Assembly: GCA_020635285.1 (NCBI GenBank)
Contig: JACKAB010000006.1
Span: 247,501-311,500 of the forward strand
From: Ignavibacteriales bacterium
GTDB lineage: Bacteria > Bacteroidota > Ignavibacteria > Ignavibacteriales > Melioribacteraceae
Length of the DNA: 64,000 nt
Direction of reading: 5' to 3'
Shown here: positions 26,155-35,350 of the stretch, in pieces
Position numbering within the stretch: position 1 is the stretch's first letter
How the letters are laid out: every line of letters begins with the position of its first letter
Program-made: the position numbers and the translations under genes
The notes under the pieces: generated by a model
Told to the model about the DNA's origin: nothing
Database searches by the model: none
The model's input: only the letters and a program-made list of their open reading frames with translations

Positions 26155-26269
26155 ATTGTAAAATTAGAGTTTAACTAGTAAAGATAATCAAAAAGTGAGT
26201 ATTAAAAAAACCAGAGATTTGCCCGTACTTTTAGAATTTGGTTTTCTGTATAGTTAGTGTCGAATTCTT

Positions 26270-26281
26270 CTAGGTACCTAG
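26270..26281. repeat. Perfect 12-base palindrome
   Basis: CTAGGTACCTAG lies between the B12-protein terminator and the acyltransferase gene. It could be a regulator operator or chance; a second copy was not noticed in the window. Confidence 0.4.
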
Positions 26282-26304
26282 CAAAAAAAGAGAAACCCCG
26301 AGAT

Positions 26305-26344
26305 GAGAGGATGCAAAGCTTTTATTATCTTTGCGGTCCCTCTC
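26305..26344 (-). terminator. Long imperfect hairpin after the B12-binding gene
   Basis: On the plus strand GAGAGG-AT-GCAAAG (26305-26318) faces CTTTGC-GGTC-CCTCTC (26329-26344) around a ten-base loop. Read on the minus strand it starts three bases after the stop of the B12-binding gene and leads, after a GC-rich patch, into a run of seven T. It is most easily read as that gene's terminator. It is the most GC-rich block of the intergenic region. Confidence 0.6.
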
Positions 26345-26346
26345 GA

Positions 26347-26786
26347 TTATATTTTTTTAATAATGACTAAACTTCTCGGATTTTCTTCTACCCATTTTTT
26401 AGAAGAAAAGCAACTACTTCTTTTGTTGAAGCTCCAGGCGTAAAAAGTTCTCCAACTCCCAGTTCTTTTTTTTAATTTTTTATAGTCTGCATCTGCATCT
26501 GGAATAATTCCACCCCGAAAAGAAGAACATCATCAACTTTATTATTTTTCATCTGCTCTAAAATCCTGGGAAAAACAGTCATGTGCGCACCTGATAGAAT
26601 ACTAATCCCAATTGCGTCAACATCTTCTTGAACTGCAGCACTTACAATCATTTCCGGAGTTTGACGTAAACCCAAATATATTACTTCCATACCTGCATCT
26701 CTTAAAGCTGCAGCAATTACCTTTGCGCCTCTATCGTGCCCATCTAAGCCTGCTTTGGCAATTAGTACTCTTATTTTTTTATCCAT
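26347..26786 (-). CDS. Cobalamin-binding small subunit, methylmalonyl-CoA-mutase C-terminal type, frameshifted
   Basis: A free-standing B12-binding domain. The B12 motif is clear: RVLIAKAGLDGHDRGAKVIA (D-x-H-x-x-G loop that binds the cobalt with His), DAGMEVIYLGLRQTPE, GISILSGAHM. The reading frame breaks three times after residue 90: at a C4 run (26513-26516), a T8 run (26466-26473) and a T6 run (26395-26400). Repaired, it continues GGGIIPDADADYKKLK, LGVGELFTPGASTKEVV and ends near 147 residues, the normal size for the mutase small domain. The large catalytic subunit is not in the window. Just upstream of the PLP-enzyme gene on the other side of a short gap, order on the minus strand: PLP enzyme, then this gene. 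Confidence 0.85.
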
Positions 26787-26813
26787 TTGTAACCTTAAAT
26801 TTTTGGGTTTTTC

Positions 26814-27769
26814 TTATTCTAAATAATTTTTCTTTTTAGGGAAAACTCCAAACAAGCCGCCGGTATGGAGAAATATAATTTTACTTAGTTTCTTTTTGTT
26901 TAAGAATATTTCATTAAATGCGTAAAAAGCTTTTCCGGCATAAGTTGGATCTAATAAAATACCGGACTGAGTAAAAAGTTTTTGATTACTTCAATCTTTT
27001 TGGGAGCAATATTTTTATAACCTTCTTCAGAAAAAGTATCGAAAATTTCCAAATTATTATAATTGAGTTTTAACTTTAGCCCAAACTCATAATTACATTT
27101 TTCTGCTAAAAATATTATTTCTTCCCTCATAATTTCTTTGCTTTCAATCACACTTACTAAGAACAATTTAAAATTCAAATTTAGTAAAGCCTGTCCAACT
27201 AACATACCAGCCGCAGTTCCACCGCTTCCGGTTGCAGAAAGTATACCGCTAAATTTAGTTAAATCTGTTTGCTGGGAAAGTTCCTTTATAAAATTTATAT
27301 ACCCCCAAATTCCCAATGGAGAAGAACCGCCAGAAGGGATTATGTAAGATTTTAATTTCTTTTTCTTTAAAATATTTTGTTCTTCCAGCATGTAATCATC
27401 AACTGAATGGTATTCTTTTTTAGTCAAGAATTTAATATCAGCGCCGGTCAATTTATCTAAAAATAAATTTCCATCCGGATTTTGATTTTCATTTCCCCAT
27501 AAAAACAATTTTGATTTAATTCCCAAAGAAGATGCTGCAATACATGTGGCTCTTGCGTGGTTGGATTGATCACCGCCTCTTGTAAAAACATAATCTACTT
27601 TTTGCTTTTTTGCTTCCCACAAAAGGTATTCTAATTTTCTAATTTTATTTCCGGATAGTTCAACGCCGGTATAATCATCACGCTTAATAAAAAATTTACT
27701 TCCGTTAAATTGTGTTTTTAAAAACGGTGTTGGAATATTTGCTAAATTAATTTTATTTGGGGTTTTCAT
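26814..27769 (-). CDS. 1-aminocyclopropane-1-carboxylate deaminase/D-cysteine desulfhydrase family, frameshifted
   Basis: A PLP-dependent fold-type II enzyme. FFIKRDDYTGVELSGNKIRK includes the Schiff-base Lys in SGNK, and RGGDQSNHARATCIAAS, IPSGGSSPLGIWGY and ATGSGGTAAGMLVG (phosphate cup) fit the ACC deaminase/D-cysteine desulfhydrase group. The frame stops early after VIKNFLLS; one base added in the A5 run at 26973-26977 restores TQSGILLDPTYAGKAFYAF and LHTGGLFGVFP, giving 319 residues. The restored end is well conserved in the family, so the break is probably an error. Its ATG overlaps the last base of kdsB. D-cysteine breakdown is the usual activity outside plants and their symbionts. Confidence 0.88.
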
Positions 27770-28527
27770 TAAAAATTCTCCCTTTGTCTTTGATAATATA
27801 ATCTTGCCATTTCTAAATCGTCTTCTGTATCGACAGACATACTTTCATGCTCAGTAACCACAACCTTAATCGGCATGTGATTCTCTAACATCCGCAACTG
27901 CTCTAACTTTTCATATTTCTCTAAATCAGTTTGCTTTAAAGAGGTAAACTCAAGTAAATATTCCTTTCTGTAAACGTATAAACCAATATGCTTATAAATA
28001 TCTGCAACTAGTAATTTTTGTTTATCCGAAGCAACTTCTCTTACGTAAGGAATTGGAGAACGCGAAAAATAAAGTGCAAAATTATTGTAATCAAAAACTA
28101 CTTTTGGAATGTTAGGCGAATTTAATTCATCAACATTTGTAATTCTTTTAGCCAAAGTTGAAATTGCAACGTTTTTATCAAACAAAAGCGGTTCAATCGC
28201 TTCATCAATCATCTTTCCGGGAATAAATGGTTCATCACCCTGAATATTAACAATAATTTCTGATGAAAATAATTTTTTAGCAACATAGGCAATTCTATCG
28301 GAACCGGTTTCTAAATCTTTAGGAGTCATTTCAACGCGAGCACCAAACCTTCGTGCAACTTCATAAACTCGTTCATCATCAACAGCTATTACCACATCTG
28401 AAAGCAATTTAGATTTTTTGGCATTCTCCCAAGTGTGCTGCAGCATTGGTTTTCCTCCAATATCTTTAAGAGGTTTCCCTTTTAATCTGGTTGATGCAAA
28501 ACGTGCTGGTATAATTCCAATTATCAT
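27769..28527 (-). CDS. kdsB: 3-deoxy-manno-octulosonate cytidylyltransferase
   Basis: Activates Kdo as CMP-Kdo for transfer to lipid A. The 252-residue protein begins IGIIPARFASTRLKGKPL (nucleotide-binding PARxxSxRLxxKPL), followed by GGKPMLQHTWENA, VAVDDERV, EMTPKDLETGSDR, IVNIQGDEPFIPGKMI, FSRSPIPYVRE, HIGLYVYRKEYLLEF and KLEQLRMLENHMPIKVV, as in KdsB. With kdsA and kdsD about 4 kb away the window encodes most of the CMP-Kdo route; only the phosphatase KdsC is not seen. Confidence 0.96.
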   Translation of the reverse strand: MIIGIIPARFASTRLKGKPLKDIGGKPMLQHTWENAKKSKLLSDVVIAVDDERVYEVARRFGARVEMTPKDLETGSDRIAYVAKKLFSSEIIVNIQGDEPFIPGKMIDEAIEPLLFDKNVAISTLAKRITNVDELNSPNIPKVVFDYNNFALYFSRSPIPYVREVASDKQKLLVADIYKHIGLYVYRKEYLLEFTSLKQTDLEKYEKLEQLRMLENHMPIKVVVTEHESMSVDTEDDLEMARLYYQRQRENF

Positions 28528-28540
28528 TAAGAAAATCTAT

Positions 28541-28837
28541 TTATTTACTTTGACTAATTACTTTGGGAACTTTAAAATGTTCAGCTGTGCTATCTGGAGC
28601 ATTTTTAAGAGCTTCTTCCCGAGCTGTAGATTTTTTTTGTGTATCTTTTCTAAACACATTAGTGTTTTCAATTGGATGAGAAAGCGGTTCAACATTTTCA
28701 GTATCCAACTCACCTAATTTTTCAACGTATCCTAAAATTTTATTCATTTCATTTGTGTAATTACTAATTTCTTCTTCATTGAATTCTAAACGTGCAAGTT
28801 CAGCAATTTTTTTTACATCTTCTTTTGTAACTGACAT
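28541..28837 (-). CDS. gatC: Asp-tRNA(Asn)/Glu-tRNA(Gln) amidotransferase subunit C
   Basis: GatC wraps around GatA and GatB in the amidotransferase that makes Gln-tRNA or Asn-tRNA. About 98 residues from ATG 28837; the in-frame ATG at 28849 is rejected because GTGAGA lies at ribosome-site distance before 28837. The protein shows VKKIAELARLEFNEEEI, the coil LGYVEKLGELDTENVEPLSHP and FRKDTQKKSTAREEALKNAPD, the conserved family pattern. GatA and GatB lie elsewhere. It is between the M48 protease gene and kdsB. Confidence 0.93.
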   Translation of the reverse strand: MSVTKEDVKKIAELARLEFNEEEISNYTNEMNKILGYVEKLGELDTENVEPLSHPIENTNVFRKDTQKKSTAREEALKNAPDSTAEHFKVPKVISQSK

Positions 28838-28849
28838 ATTTATTCTCAC

Positions 28850-29941
28850 TTAAAGATTTAAAGAATTTATAAACGCTACTCTTCTTTTAATTGAAGGATG
28901 ACTGTAAAAAAACCATTCCACAAAAGGATGCGGTTCTTTATCACCTAAATTTTGTTCTGTTAATTTATCTAAAGTTTTAATGAAAACATCTTTTTTCTTT
29001 GTTGTTTTAACCGCATATTCATCGGCTTCGTGCTCATATTTTCTGGATAAAATATTTGTTAAAGGAGTTTGAATAATTCCAAGTAACATTCCCCATAAAG
29101 ATAAAATTGGTAAAGCGGCAATTTTAGTAATCTCTGTAAAACCAAACCAACTTATTGAATTCGAATATAAAACTGATAACAAATAAAGTGTAAGAAAACT
29201 TGAGACTGTTCCAATTATAATATTTTTAATTATGTGTTTATGTTTGTAATGTCCTAACTCATGAGCAATTACAGTTTCAATTTCATCATTTGTAAATTCA
29301 CTTGTTAAAGTATCACCCAAAATAATTTTCTTTGTTTTTCCTAATCCGGTGAAAGCTGCATTAGCTTTCTTGGTATTTTTACTCATATTAAATTGAAAAA
29401 TATTTTCAACTTTTAAATTAACATTTTGTGAAAGTCTTAAGATTCTTTCACGCAAATCTTCATCATCAATTGGAGTTATTTTATAGAATAAAGGAAGAAT
29501 AATAATTGGGACAATTTTGGCAAGAATCACTGAAACAAAAAACAATAAAATGGCAAATGGAAGCCACCACATTGACTGGTAAGTAACCAAAACAAAATAA
29601 AACAAGAGTAATAAAGGAATTCCGATAACACCACCAACTAAACTTGCTTTTGTGTTTTCCCAAATCCATGCAAAAAATGTTTGGTTGGATAATTCATATT
29701 TATGCTCGAGGTAAAAATCAGTATAAAAATTTATTGGGAAAAATATTATAGCTATTGCTGCTCCGCTAACTAGCACATATCCAATTAAAATTAAATATTG
29801 CGAATTTGTAAATGCTCTTATATAATTTTCTAATTGTTCGCTTAATCCGGTTGTAACAAAAAGTAGAATTATCACAAATGTAAGAACTGATTTTAAAATA
29901 CTAAAACCAAGTTTTATGTTATTATATTTTTTTGATTTCAT
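28850..29941 (-). CDS. M48 family membrane metalloprotease (Ste24/CAAX-like)
   Basis: A 363-residue zinc protease with several membrane helices (about 15-35, 45-70, 90-135, 235-290). The catalytic motif is VIAHELGHYKHKH (HExxH), with the third ligand in the later YEHEADEYAVK block. NAAFTGLGKTKKIILGDTL just before the motif is typical of the Ste24p/HtpX M48A group. In bacteria such proteins help membrane-protein quality control. The stop lies 12 bases before the gatC start. Confidence 0.9.
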   Translation of the reverse strand: MKSKKYNNIKLGFSILKSVLTFVIILLFVTTGLSEQLENYIRAFTNSQYLILIGYVLVSGAAIAIIFFPINFYTDFYLEHKYELSNQTFFAWIWENTKASLVGGVIGIPLLLLFYFVLVTYQSMWWLPFAILLFFVSVILAKIVPIIILPLFYKITPIDDEDLRERILRLSQNVNLKVENIFQFNMSKNTKKANAAFTGLGKTKKIILGDTLTSEFTNDEIETVIAHELGHYKHKHIIKNIIIGTVSSFLTLYLLSVLYSNSISWFGFTEITKIAALPILSLWGMLLGIIQTPLTNILSRKYEHEADEYAVKTTKKKDVFIKTLDKLTEQNLGDKEPHPFVEWFFYSHPSIKRRVAFINSLNL

Positions 29942-30070
29942 GAAATAAAATAATTTTATGGTAACTGTAAAATTAACCTATTTTATTAAGAAGTGCAGTA
30001 AGTAAAGAATAATTTTTAATTTAAGTAGGAAGTTAAAAGGATTTTTTGGACTGAGAATTTTGATATAAAA

Positions 30071-30478
30071 TTAATTTTCTATTCTGAAATCATGGACACC
30101 ATTTTTGTCCAATTTTAAATATACTTGGACACCATCGGTTTGATCCAATCCCGTTTGTTCATCAATTGATTGTCCTAAAATTTCTATACTATTTTTAGTG
30201 ATTGCAACTATCGAATATACACGATTACCCAAGGTATCCAAATTTTGAGGGATCGTCCAACCCTTTGAATCAGATTTAAAACTTTGTCCACCACCACTAT
30301 ACTCTGAAGGAGTTCTATAATAGTTTAATGCAATTGTTGAAAGGTTCAGTAAATCATTGGTAATTGTTGTAATTGCATTATCTCTGCTAGATGCATCATA
30401 GATTTGTGTGCCAACAAGTATTGCCGTACCTACAACAATCATTACAAGAACAATTAACAGAAGTTGCTGCTGTCCCAA
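30071..30478 (-). CDS. Small pilin-like exported protein, unknown function
   Basis: A 135-residue protein with a type IV pilin-like N-terminus: a very short leader (MGQQQ) and a 20-residue hydrophobic helix (LLLIVLVMIVVGTAILVGTQ) continuing as an amphipathic helix (ITTITNDLLNLSTIALNYY). The rest is a small globular domain with GWTIPQNLDTLG and VYSIVAIT. There is no clear prepilin peptidase site (G-F-x-x-x-E), so the pilin call is tentative. It stands alone: no pil/gsp genes are visible nearby. Flanked by gaps of about 130-145 bases on both sides. Confidence 0.6.
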   Translation of the reverse strand: MGQQQLLLIVLVMIVVGTAILVGTQIYDASSRDNAITTITNDLLNLSTIALNYYRTPSEYSGGGQSFKSDSKGWTIPQNLDTLGNRVYSIVAITKNSIEILGQSIDEQTGLDQTDGVQVYLKLDKNGVHDFRIEN

Positions 30479-30623
30479 ATTAAATCCCCCACCATATCTA
30501 ATTTATTAACTTGGGAAATAAGGAGAATATTTTTTTTATTTCAAGTATTTTATTTTTGTGCTAATTATAAATAATTTTAGAGTATAAAGTAGTTTAAAGA
30601 ACTCCTAAATACTTTACTGAAAA

Positions 30624-32738
30624 TTACATCTCTTTTTCAGCAGTTAATAGCTTACCTTCTTCAAAAACTCCATTTAGCAACTCTTCTTCGTTTAGATAAA
30701 TTATTCCATCTTCATTGTGTGGTTCGCCAACAACTGCGTGAATTGATTTTAATCCACCGAGATATTTTCTATGATCGCATATGTAAACAAAATCGCCAAT
30801 ATTGGCTTTCATTTTGTTCATATCATTTTGCGAGAAATTTACAATTTCATCATCACCATCTTTTTTCTTCCAATTTACCTTAATAATTTCGCCTTCTTCA
30901 TCATTTATTTTACTGCCTTTAAATAATTCTTTAGCTTTTGCAACTGACCAAACCGTTAATCCTTCTGTTTGTTCAAAAGGATGATAATCAATTAAGTAAG
31001 TTGATGCAATAGCAACTGCAAACATCATAAGTATAATTATAACAAACTGAATTGAAAGTGCAGTTAGAGAAAAAAGAATCATTAAGAAAAATATAACCGA
31101 TAGAAATATCAACGTGTAAATTAAAGCATTACCATTGCTTTTCTTCTTGAGTGATTTTACAATCTGCTCTTGCCAATTTGTTGTTAGAGTAACTGTAACC
31201 GCAACAATTACACAAACCAACATATTATATAAAGCCCGAATATAAGAATATGGATGATTAGCATCCATATGAATTCCATGGTCAAAAGGTGAAATCACAA
31301 TTGGGTCATGCAAACCAATTATCATTAAGGCAACACCGGAAACAAATGTTGTAATTACAGCCGCTGGTGTAAATCTTTTCCAAAATAATCCCAAAAATAT
31401 TGCAACTACTAATGGTGGTGTTAATGTTGAATGAAAATACCCATGAGCTTCATAAACTGTAGGAAAACTCTTAAATGCTAAAACTGAAATAACACCCAAA
31501 ATTGTAATTACTACAGATGAATATCTTGCAGCAGCTAATTCATTTTTATCTGTTTGCTTACTTGTTAGAATTTTGCTTTTTAAGAATTTTTTCATTGGGC
31601 GATGAACATCATTAATATAAATTGCAGCGGTGGCATTAATTAATGTATCAACAGTTGACATTAAAGCAGCTGTTAACGCAGCCATAATAAATCCAAAAAC
31701 TCCAGGCAGAGAAACAATATTTGCAACCACAACAAAAATCTGATCAGGAGAAGTATTTGGAGGAACTATATCCGGACTAACAATTGAAATTGCTTTACCA
31801 ACCCAGCCGGCATTACCGACAACAATTGCTGAAAGTGGAAGCATAAATAAAATATTAAAAGTCGCCGCTTTTCTTCCTTCATCAACTGAACGGGTTGCCA
31901 TAAAACGCATTATCAAACCCATATTCATAAAAAGAAAACCTATTGATCCTGCAACTCCATCCTGCCAAAAAATACCCACAAAATTAAAACTGGAAGGTTC
32001 ATTAAATTTTGCGAGAGGCATTTTCCACTCTGTGGGAAGAATATTCCAAAATACATCAAATCCGCCAATGTAAGATATTCCTAAAAAGAATAGTAAAAAA
32101 CCCGCAAAAAGTAAAATAAATCCCTGAAGTAAATCAGTAAAAATAACAGCTGTTTGTCCGCCGAATGTTATATAAATTCCGGTAATAACGGCAATAAAAA
32201 TTATTACTCCCATTAATGTAACTTGAAAATTCATTCCTAAAAGTGAAAAACTCTCAGGGAGCATGGGCATTGCTGCTTTTCCAAGAGTTAAAAATCCAAT
32301 TCCTATATAACCTATCATGTAAAAAAGCAGTAGAACAGTCGCTAAAAACCTGGCAGATGGACTAAATCTTTTTTCAAAATATTCTGGTATTGATCTAATT
32401 TTTGTGTAAACAATTATAGGAAGCCAACCAAACATAAATAAAGGGAGAAAGAACCAATCATTTATATATGTCATTGTTGATGAAAAACCATGCTCAAAAC
32501 CTTTGGCAGAATATTTTACAAAACTATGACTTCCAACTCCTGTAGCAACAATTGAAAAAGCAATTAACCACCTGGCAAATCTTCTTCTGCCAAAAAAGAA
32601 ATCTTTTGTGCTTCGGTTATATTTTCCAAAATAACTACCGAAAAGCATTATAACCATAAAGTAGACAACCATTACAACCCAATCGGTTGAAGTACCTATG
32701 TTATGAAAAGTTTGAATTGTTTGTGAGTGAGTTTCCAT
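30624..32738 (-). CDS. Sodium:solute symporter family protein
   Basis: A 704-residue SSS (SLC5-type) symporter that should carry a small solute with Na+. About fourteen hydrophobic segments are visible. Family blocks are KDFFFGRRRFARWLIAFSIVATGVGSHSFV near the start, RFSPSARFLATVLLL, YITFGGQTAVIFTDLLQGF, and the TAALMSTVDTLINATAAIY segment in the sixth to ninth helices. The last 100 residues form a cytoplasmic tail with WKKKDGDDEIVNF that is not membrane. The substrate cannot be read. The gene begins four bases after a 70-residue membrane protein gene, so the two are co-expressed. Confidence 0.88.
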   Translation of the reverse strand: METHSQTIQTFHNIGTSTDWVVMVVYFMVIMLFGSYFGKYNRSTKDFFFGRRRFARWLIAFSIVATGVGSHSFVKYSAKGFEHGFSSTMTYINDWFFLPLFMFGWLPIIVYTKIRSIPEYFEKRFSPSARFLATVLLLFYMIGYIGIGFLTLGKAAMPMLPESFSLLGMNFQVTLMGVIIFIAVITGIYITFGGQTAVIFTDLLQGFILLFAGFLLFFLGISYIGGFDVFWNILPTEWKMPLAKFNEPSSFNFVGIFWQDGVAGSIGFLFMNMGLIMRFMATRSVDEGRKAATFNILFMLPLSAIVVGNAGWVGKAISIVSPDIVPPNTSPDQIFVVVANIVSLPGVFGFIMAALTAALMSTVDTLINATAAIYINDVHRPMKKFLKSKILTSKQTDKNELAAARYSSVVITILGVISVLAFKSFPTVYEAHGYFHSTLTPPLVVAIFLGLFWKRFTPAAVITTFVSGVALMIIGLHDPIVISPFDHGIHMDANHPYSYIRALYNMLVCVIVAVTVTLTTNWQEQIVKSLKKKSNGNALIYTLIFLSVIFFLMILFSLTALSIQFVIIILMMFAVAIASTYLIDYHPFEQTEGLTVWSVAKAKELFKGSKINDEEGEIIKVNWKKKDGDDEIVNFSQNDMNKMKANIGDFVYICDHRKYLGGLKSIHAVVGEPHNEDGIIYLNEEELLNGVFEEGKLLTAEKEM

Positions 32739-32742
32739 GCGA

Positions 32743-32955
32743 TTACCAGTAAAGTGCTAAAAGTGTGAAAAATAAATGAATTGCCGCAAAGTAAAAAAAG
32801 CCCCAAATTAAAACTTTATTCCAATATCTGTGCTTTTTCTTATTAAGATTTATTGCTCCACTCTTTCTAATAATGATCATTCCAATCAGAAAGAAAATTC
32901 CTCCAACGCCGTATAAATATATAAATGGGAGCCAAGTATCAAAGAAAGTTGGCAT
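32743..32955 (-). CDS. Small two-helix membrane protein upstream of the symporter
   Basis: Seventy residues with two membrane helices: PFIYLYGVGGIFFLIGMIII and KVLIWGFFYFAAIHLFFTLL, separated by a basic loop RKSGAINLNKKKHRYW. Not recognised as a named family. It is four bases upstream of the large symporter gene, like the small auxiliary proteins paired with some SSS transporters (for example the ActP/YjcH pair). A partner role is inferred from position only. Confidence 0.65.
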   Translation of the reverse strand: MPTFFDTWLPFIYLYGVGGIFFLIGMIIIRKSGAINLNKKKHRYWNKVLIWGFFYFAAIHLFFTLLALYW

Positions 32956-33203
32956 TTCATCCTCATAAAGTTAATTGATATGTTATTTCTAAAGTTAACT
33001 AAGCCTTATTTTGTTTGCAATGAAAAAGAACAAAAAAATATTAAGTACTAAAAGAATAAACTTTAAAATTCGCTAAAAAATATGGTGAACATTAATTAAT
33101 GTTTTTTCTTAGTAGAAATTAAAACGTTGCTTTTATATGTACGCCTTTCTAACTTTATTAGTTAAATAATTTTTAATTTTCTGAAATAAAGGAGTAGTTA
33201 AAT

Positions 33204-35291
33204 ATGGGAATGATGGCGCGAATGAGAAGTTTGGCTCCATGGTTCATTATTGCTGTGGGCGGACTTTTTGTATTATTCATGGTATTGTCTGATTCTAAAG
33301 TTGCCGATATAGTTGGGCAAAGAAGCAATAATGTTGGTTCAATAAATGGTAAAGAAATTAGTTATTCAGATTTTTCTAATCTAGTTGAACAATATAGAAA
33401 AGATCAAACTCAAAGAAGTGGACAAGATATTCCGGAAGCTCAAATGGATGCTTTCAGAGATCAAGTTTGGGATAATATGGTTTCTCAAAATTTGATTGAT
33501 GCAAAAATGAAAGAATTCGGAATTACTGTAACAGATCAAGAAATATTGGATGTTTTGCAGGGACCAAATCCTCCGCAAATTATAACTCAATATTTTATGG
33601 ATTCGACTGGGACTTTTAACCGACAGGCCTATGAGCAAGCAATTTATGATCCGCAAAACAAAGAAGCAATGCTTCAAACTGAAAATATTGTTAGGCAGCA
33701 ATTAATGCAGCAAAAATTGGCAAGTTACTTAAATGCTTCTATTATTGTAAGTGATGAAGATGTTAAAGATGCATACATTAAACAAAATGTGAAAATTGCA
33801 ACAGATTATGCACTTGTTGAAACCAATTCAATTCCTGATAATGAAATTACAGTTTCTGATGCTGATATAAAAAGTTATTACGATAAAAATGGTGAGGAAT
33901 TTAAAGTTGAAGCTCAACGCCAATTGAAATATGTTCTATTTAGTATATCAGCAACTCATGATGACTCATTAAGTATTGAAAATAATTTAGCAGCAATAGC
34001 TAATAAAATTAAGGATGATACTTCATCTTTCAAATCTTACGTTGAGATATATTCTGAGAAACCTTATTCCTTGGATACAATTTCTTTAAGTTTATTACCG
34101 GGTAAAGCTGGTGATTTGATATCAGAAGCAACTAAAGGAAGTTTAATTGGTCCCGTTTTAACTACCGAAGGTTATGTTCTGTACAAATTACATGATATTA
34201 TAAAAAGTAACGAAGTACTTGTTAAAGCTTCCCACATTTTAATTAAGAATGGAACTGATGAAGCTGCTGCAAAAACTAAAATTGATGAAATTTATAATCA
34301 GCTAAAAAATGGTGCCGACTTTGAGCAATTGGCAAAAGAGAAATCAGAAGATGGCAGTGCCAGTAAAGGAGGAGACTTAGGCTGGTTTGGCAAAGGTCAA
34401 ATGGTTAAAGAATTTGAGAACGCCTCTTTTAACGGAAAAATCGGAGAAATTCAAAAACCAATTAAAACTCAATTTGGCTATCACATTATTAAGGTAACAA
34501 ATAAAACTGATAAAAAATACGCAGTTGAAAAAATTGTAAACGAAATTAAAGCTTCTGCAACTACCATAGATAGAGCTTTTGAAAAGGCTGGCGATTTTGC
34601 ATACATTGCAGATAAAAATGATTTTCAATCAGAAGCGGAACTTTTAAAAAATGAGATTAAGGAGACTGCACCATTTACTGAGGAAACAAAAGTTATTCCC
34701 GGTTTAGGCTCAAATACAGCAATGGTTAGATTTGCTTTTGATAACGGATTGAATGATATAAGTTCAGTTTTTAAATTTCCGGTTGGTTATGTTGTTGCAA
34801 CTGTTTCAAAGATTATTAATGCAGGAATAAAACCATTTGAAGAGGTTAAAGAAAGCATTAAAGCAAAAGTACTTCGTGAAAAGAAATTTGAAAAAGCAAA
34901 AACAATTGTTACTGAAATTAAAACTAAGTTGGGTGATTCCGGTAACCTAACTGAAGCTACAAAAGTTTACCCAAAAGCTAAAGTTTCAAGTGTTCCAAGT
35001 TTTACAGCAAACGGAAATATACCAGGTGTTGGTCGCGACTTAGCTTTTACTCAAGCAGCTCTAACTTCACCGATTAATCAAATTTCTAATCCGGTTAAAG
35101 CAGTTAGAGGATATTATCTTCTTAAAGTAACTCAAAGAACAGACATTGATTCTACAATGTTTTCAATTCAGAAAAATTCTCTTAGAGATAATATTCTTAG
35201 CCAAAAGAAAAGTAGACTTTTTGCTGAGTGGATTGAAAGTCTTAAAAAGAACGCAGATATTGAAGATACACGATATTTGTTTTATAGATAA
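33204..35291 (+). CDS. PpiD/SurA-like periplasmic peptidylprolyl isomerase, membrane-anchored
   Basis: A 695-residue chaperone with one N-terminal membrane anchor (about residues 12-29) facing the periplasm. A SurA_N-type chaperone helical region follows (NVGSINGKEISYSDFSNLVEQY...). The parvulin domain lies at about 343-435: KASHILIKNG, GADFEQLAKEKSEDGSASKGGDLGWF, MVKEFENASF, IKTQFGYHIIKV. A second, degenerate parvulin-like unit may lie after 500. Homologues fold outer-membrane proteins emerging from Sec. AGGAG precedes the ATG, and a strong terminator follows. Confidence 0.9.
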   Translation: MGMMARMRSLAPWFIIAVGGLFVLFMVLSDSKVADIVGQRSNNVGSINGKEISYSDFSNLVEQYRKDQTQRSGQDIPEAQMDAFRDQVWDNMVSQNLIDAKMKEFGITVTDQEILDVLQGPNPPQIITQYFMDSTGTFNRQAYEQAIYDPQNKEAMLQTENIVRQQLMQQKLASYLNASIIVSDEDVKDAYIKQNVKIATDYALVETNSIPDNEITVSDADIKSYYDKNGEEFKVEAQRQLKYVLFSISATHDDSLSIENNLAAIANKIKDDTSSFKSYVEIYSEKPYSLDTISLSLLPGKAGDLISEATKGSLIGPVLTTEGYVLYKLHDIIKSNEVLVKASHILIKNGTDEAAAKTKIDEIYNQLKNGADFEQLAKEKSEDGSASKGGDLGWFGKGQMVKEFENASFNGKIGEIQKPIKTQFGYHIIKVTNKTDKKYAVEKIVNEIKASATTIDRAFEKAGDFAYIADKNDFQSEAELLKNEIKETAPFTEETKVIPGLGSNTAMVRFAFDNGLNDISSVFKFPVGYVVATVSKIINAGIKPFEEVKESIKAKVLREKKFEKAKTIVTEIKTKLGDSGNLTEATKVYPKAKVSSVPSFTANGNIPGVGRDLAFTQAALTSPINQISNPVKAVRGYYLLKVTQRTDIDSTMFSIQKNSLRDNILSQKKSRLFAEWIESLKKNADIEDTRYLFYR

Positions 35292-35320
35292 TTAGATAAT
35301 CAATTATTAGTTTTATTTTG

Positions 35321-35350
35321 AATGGCATCTTTTTGATGCCATTTTTTTTT
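35321..35350 (+). terminator. Rho-independent terminator after the isomerase gene
   Basis: AATGGCATC (35321-35329) and GATGCCATT (35335-35343) form a perfect nine-base stem around a five-T loop, followed by a run of T to 35350. It sits 30 bases after the stop codon. Confidence 0.9.
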
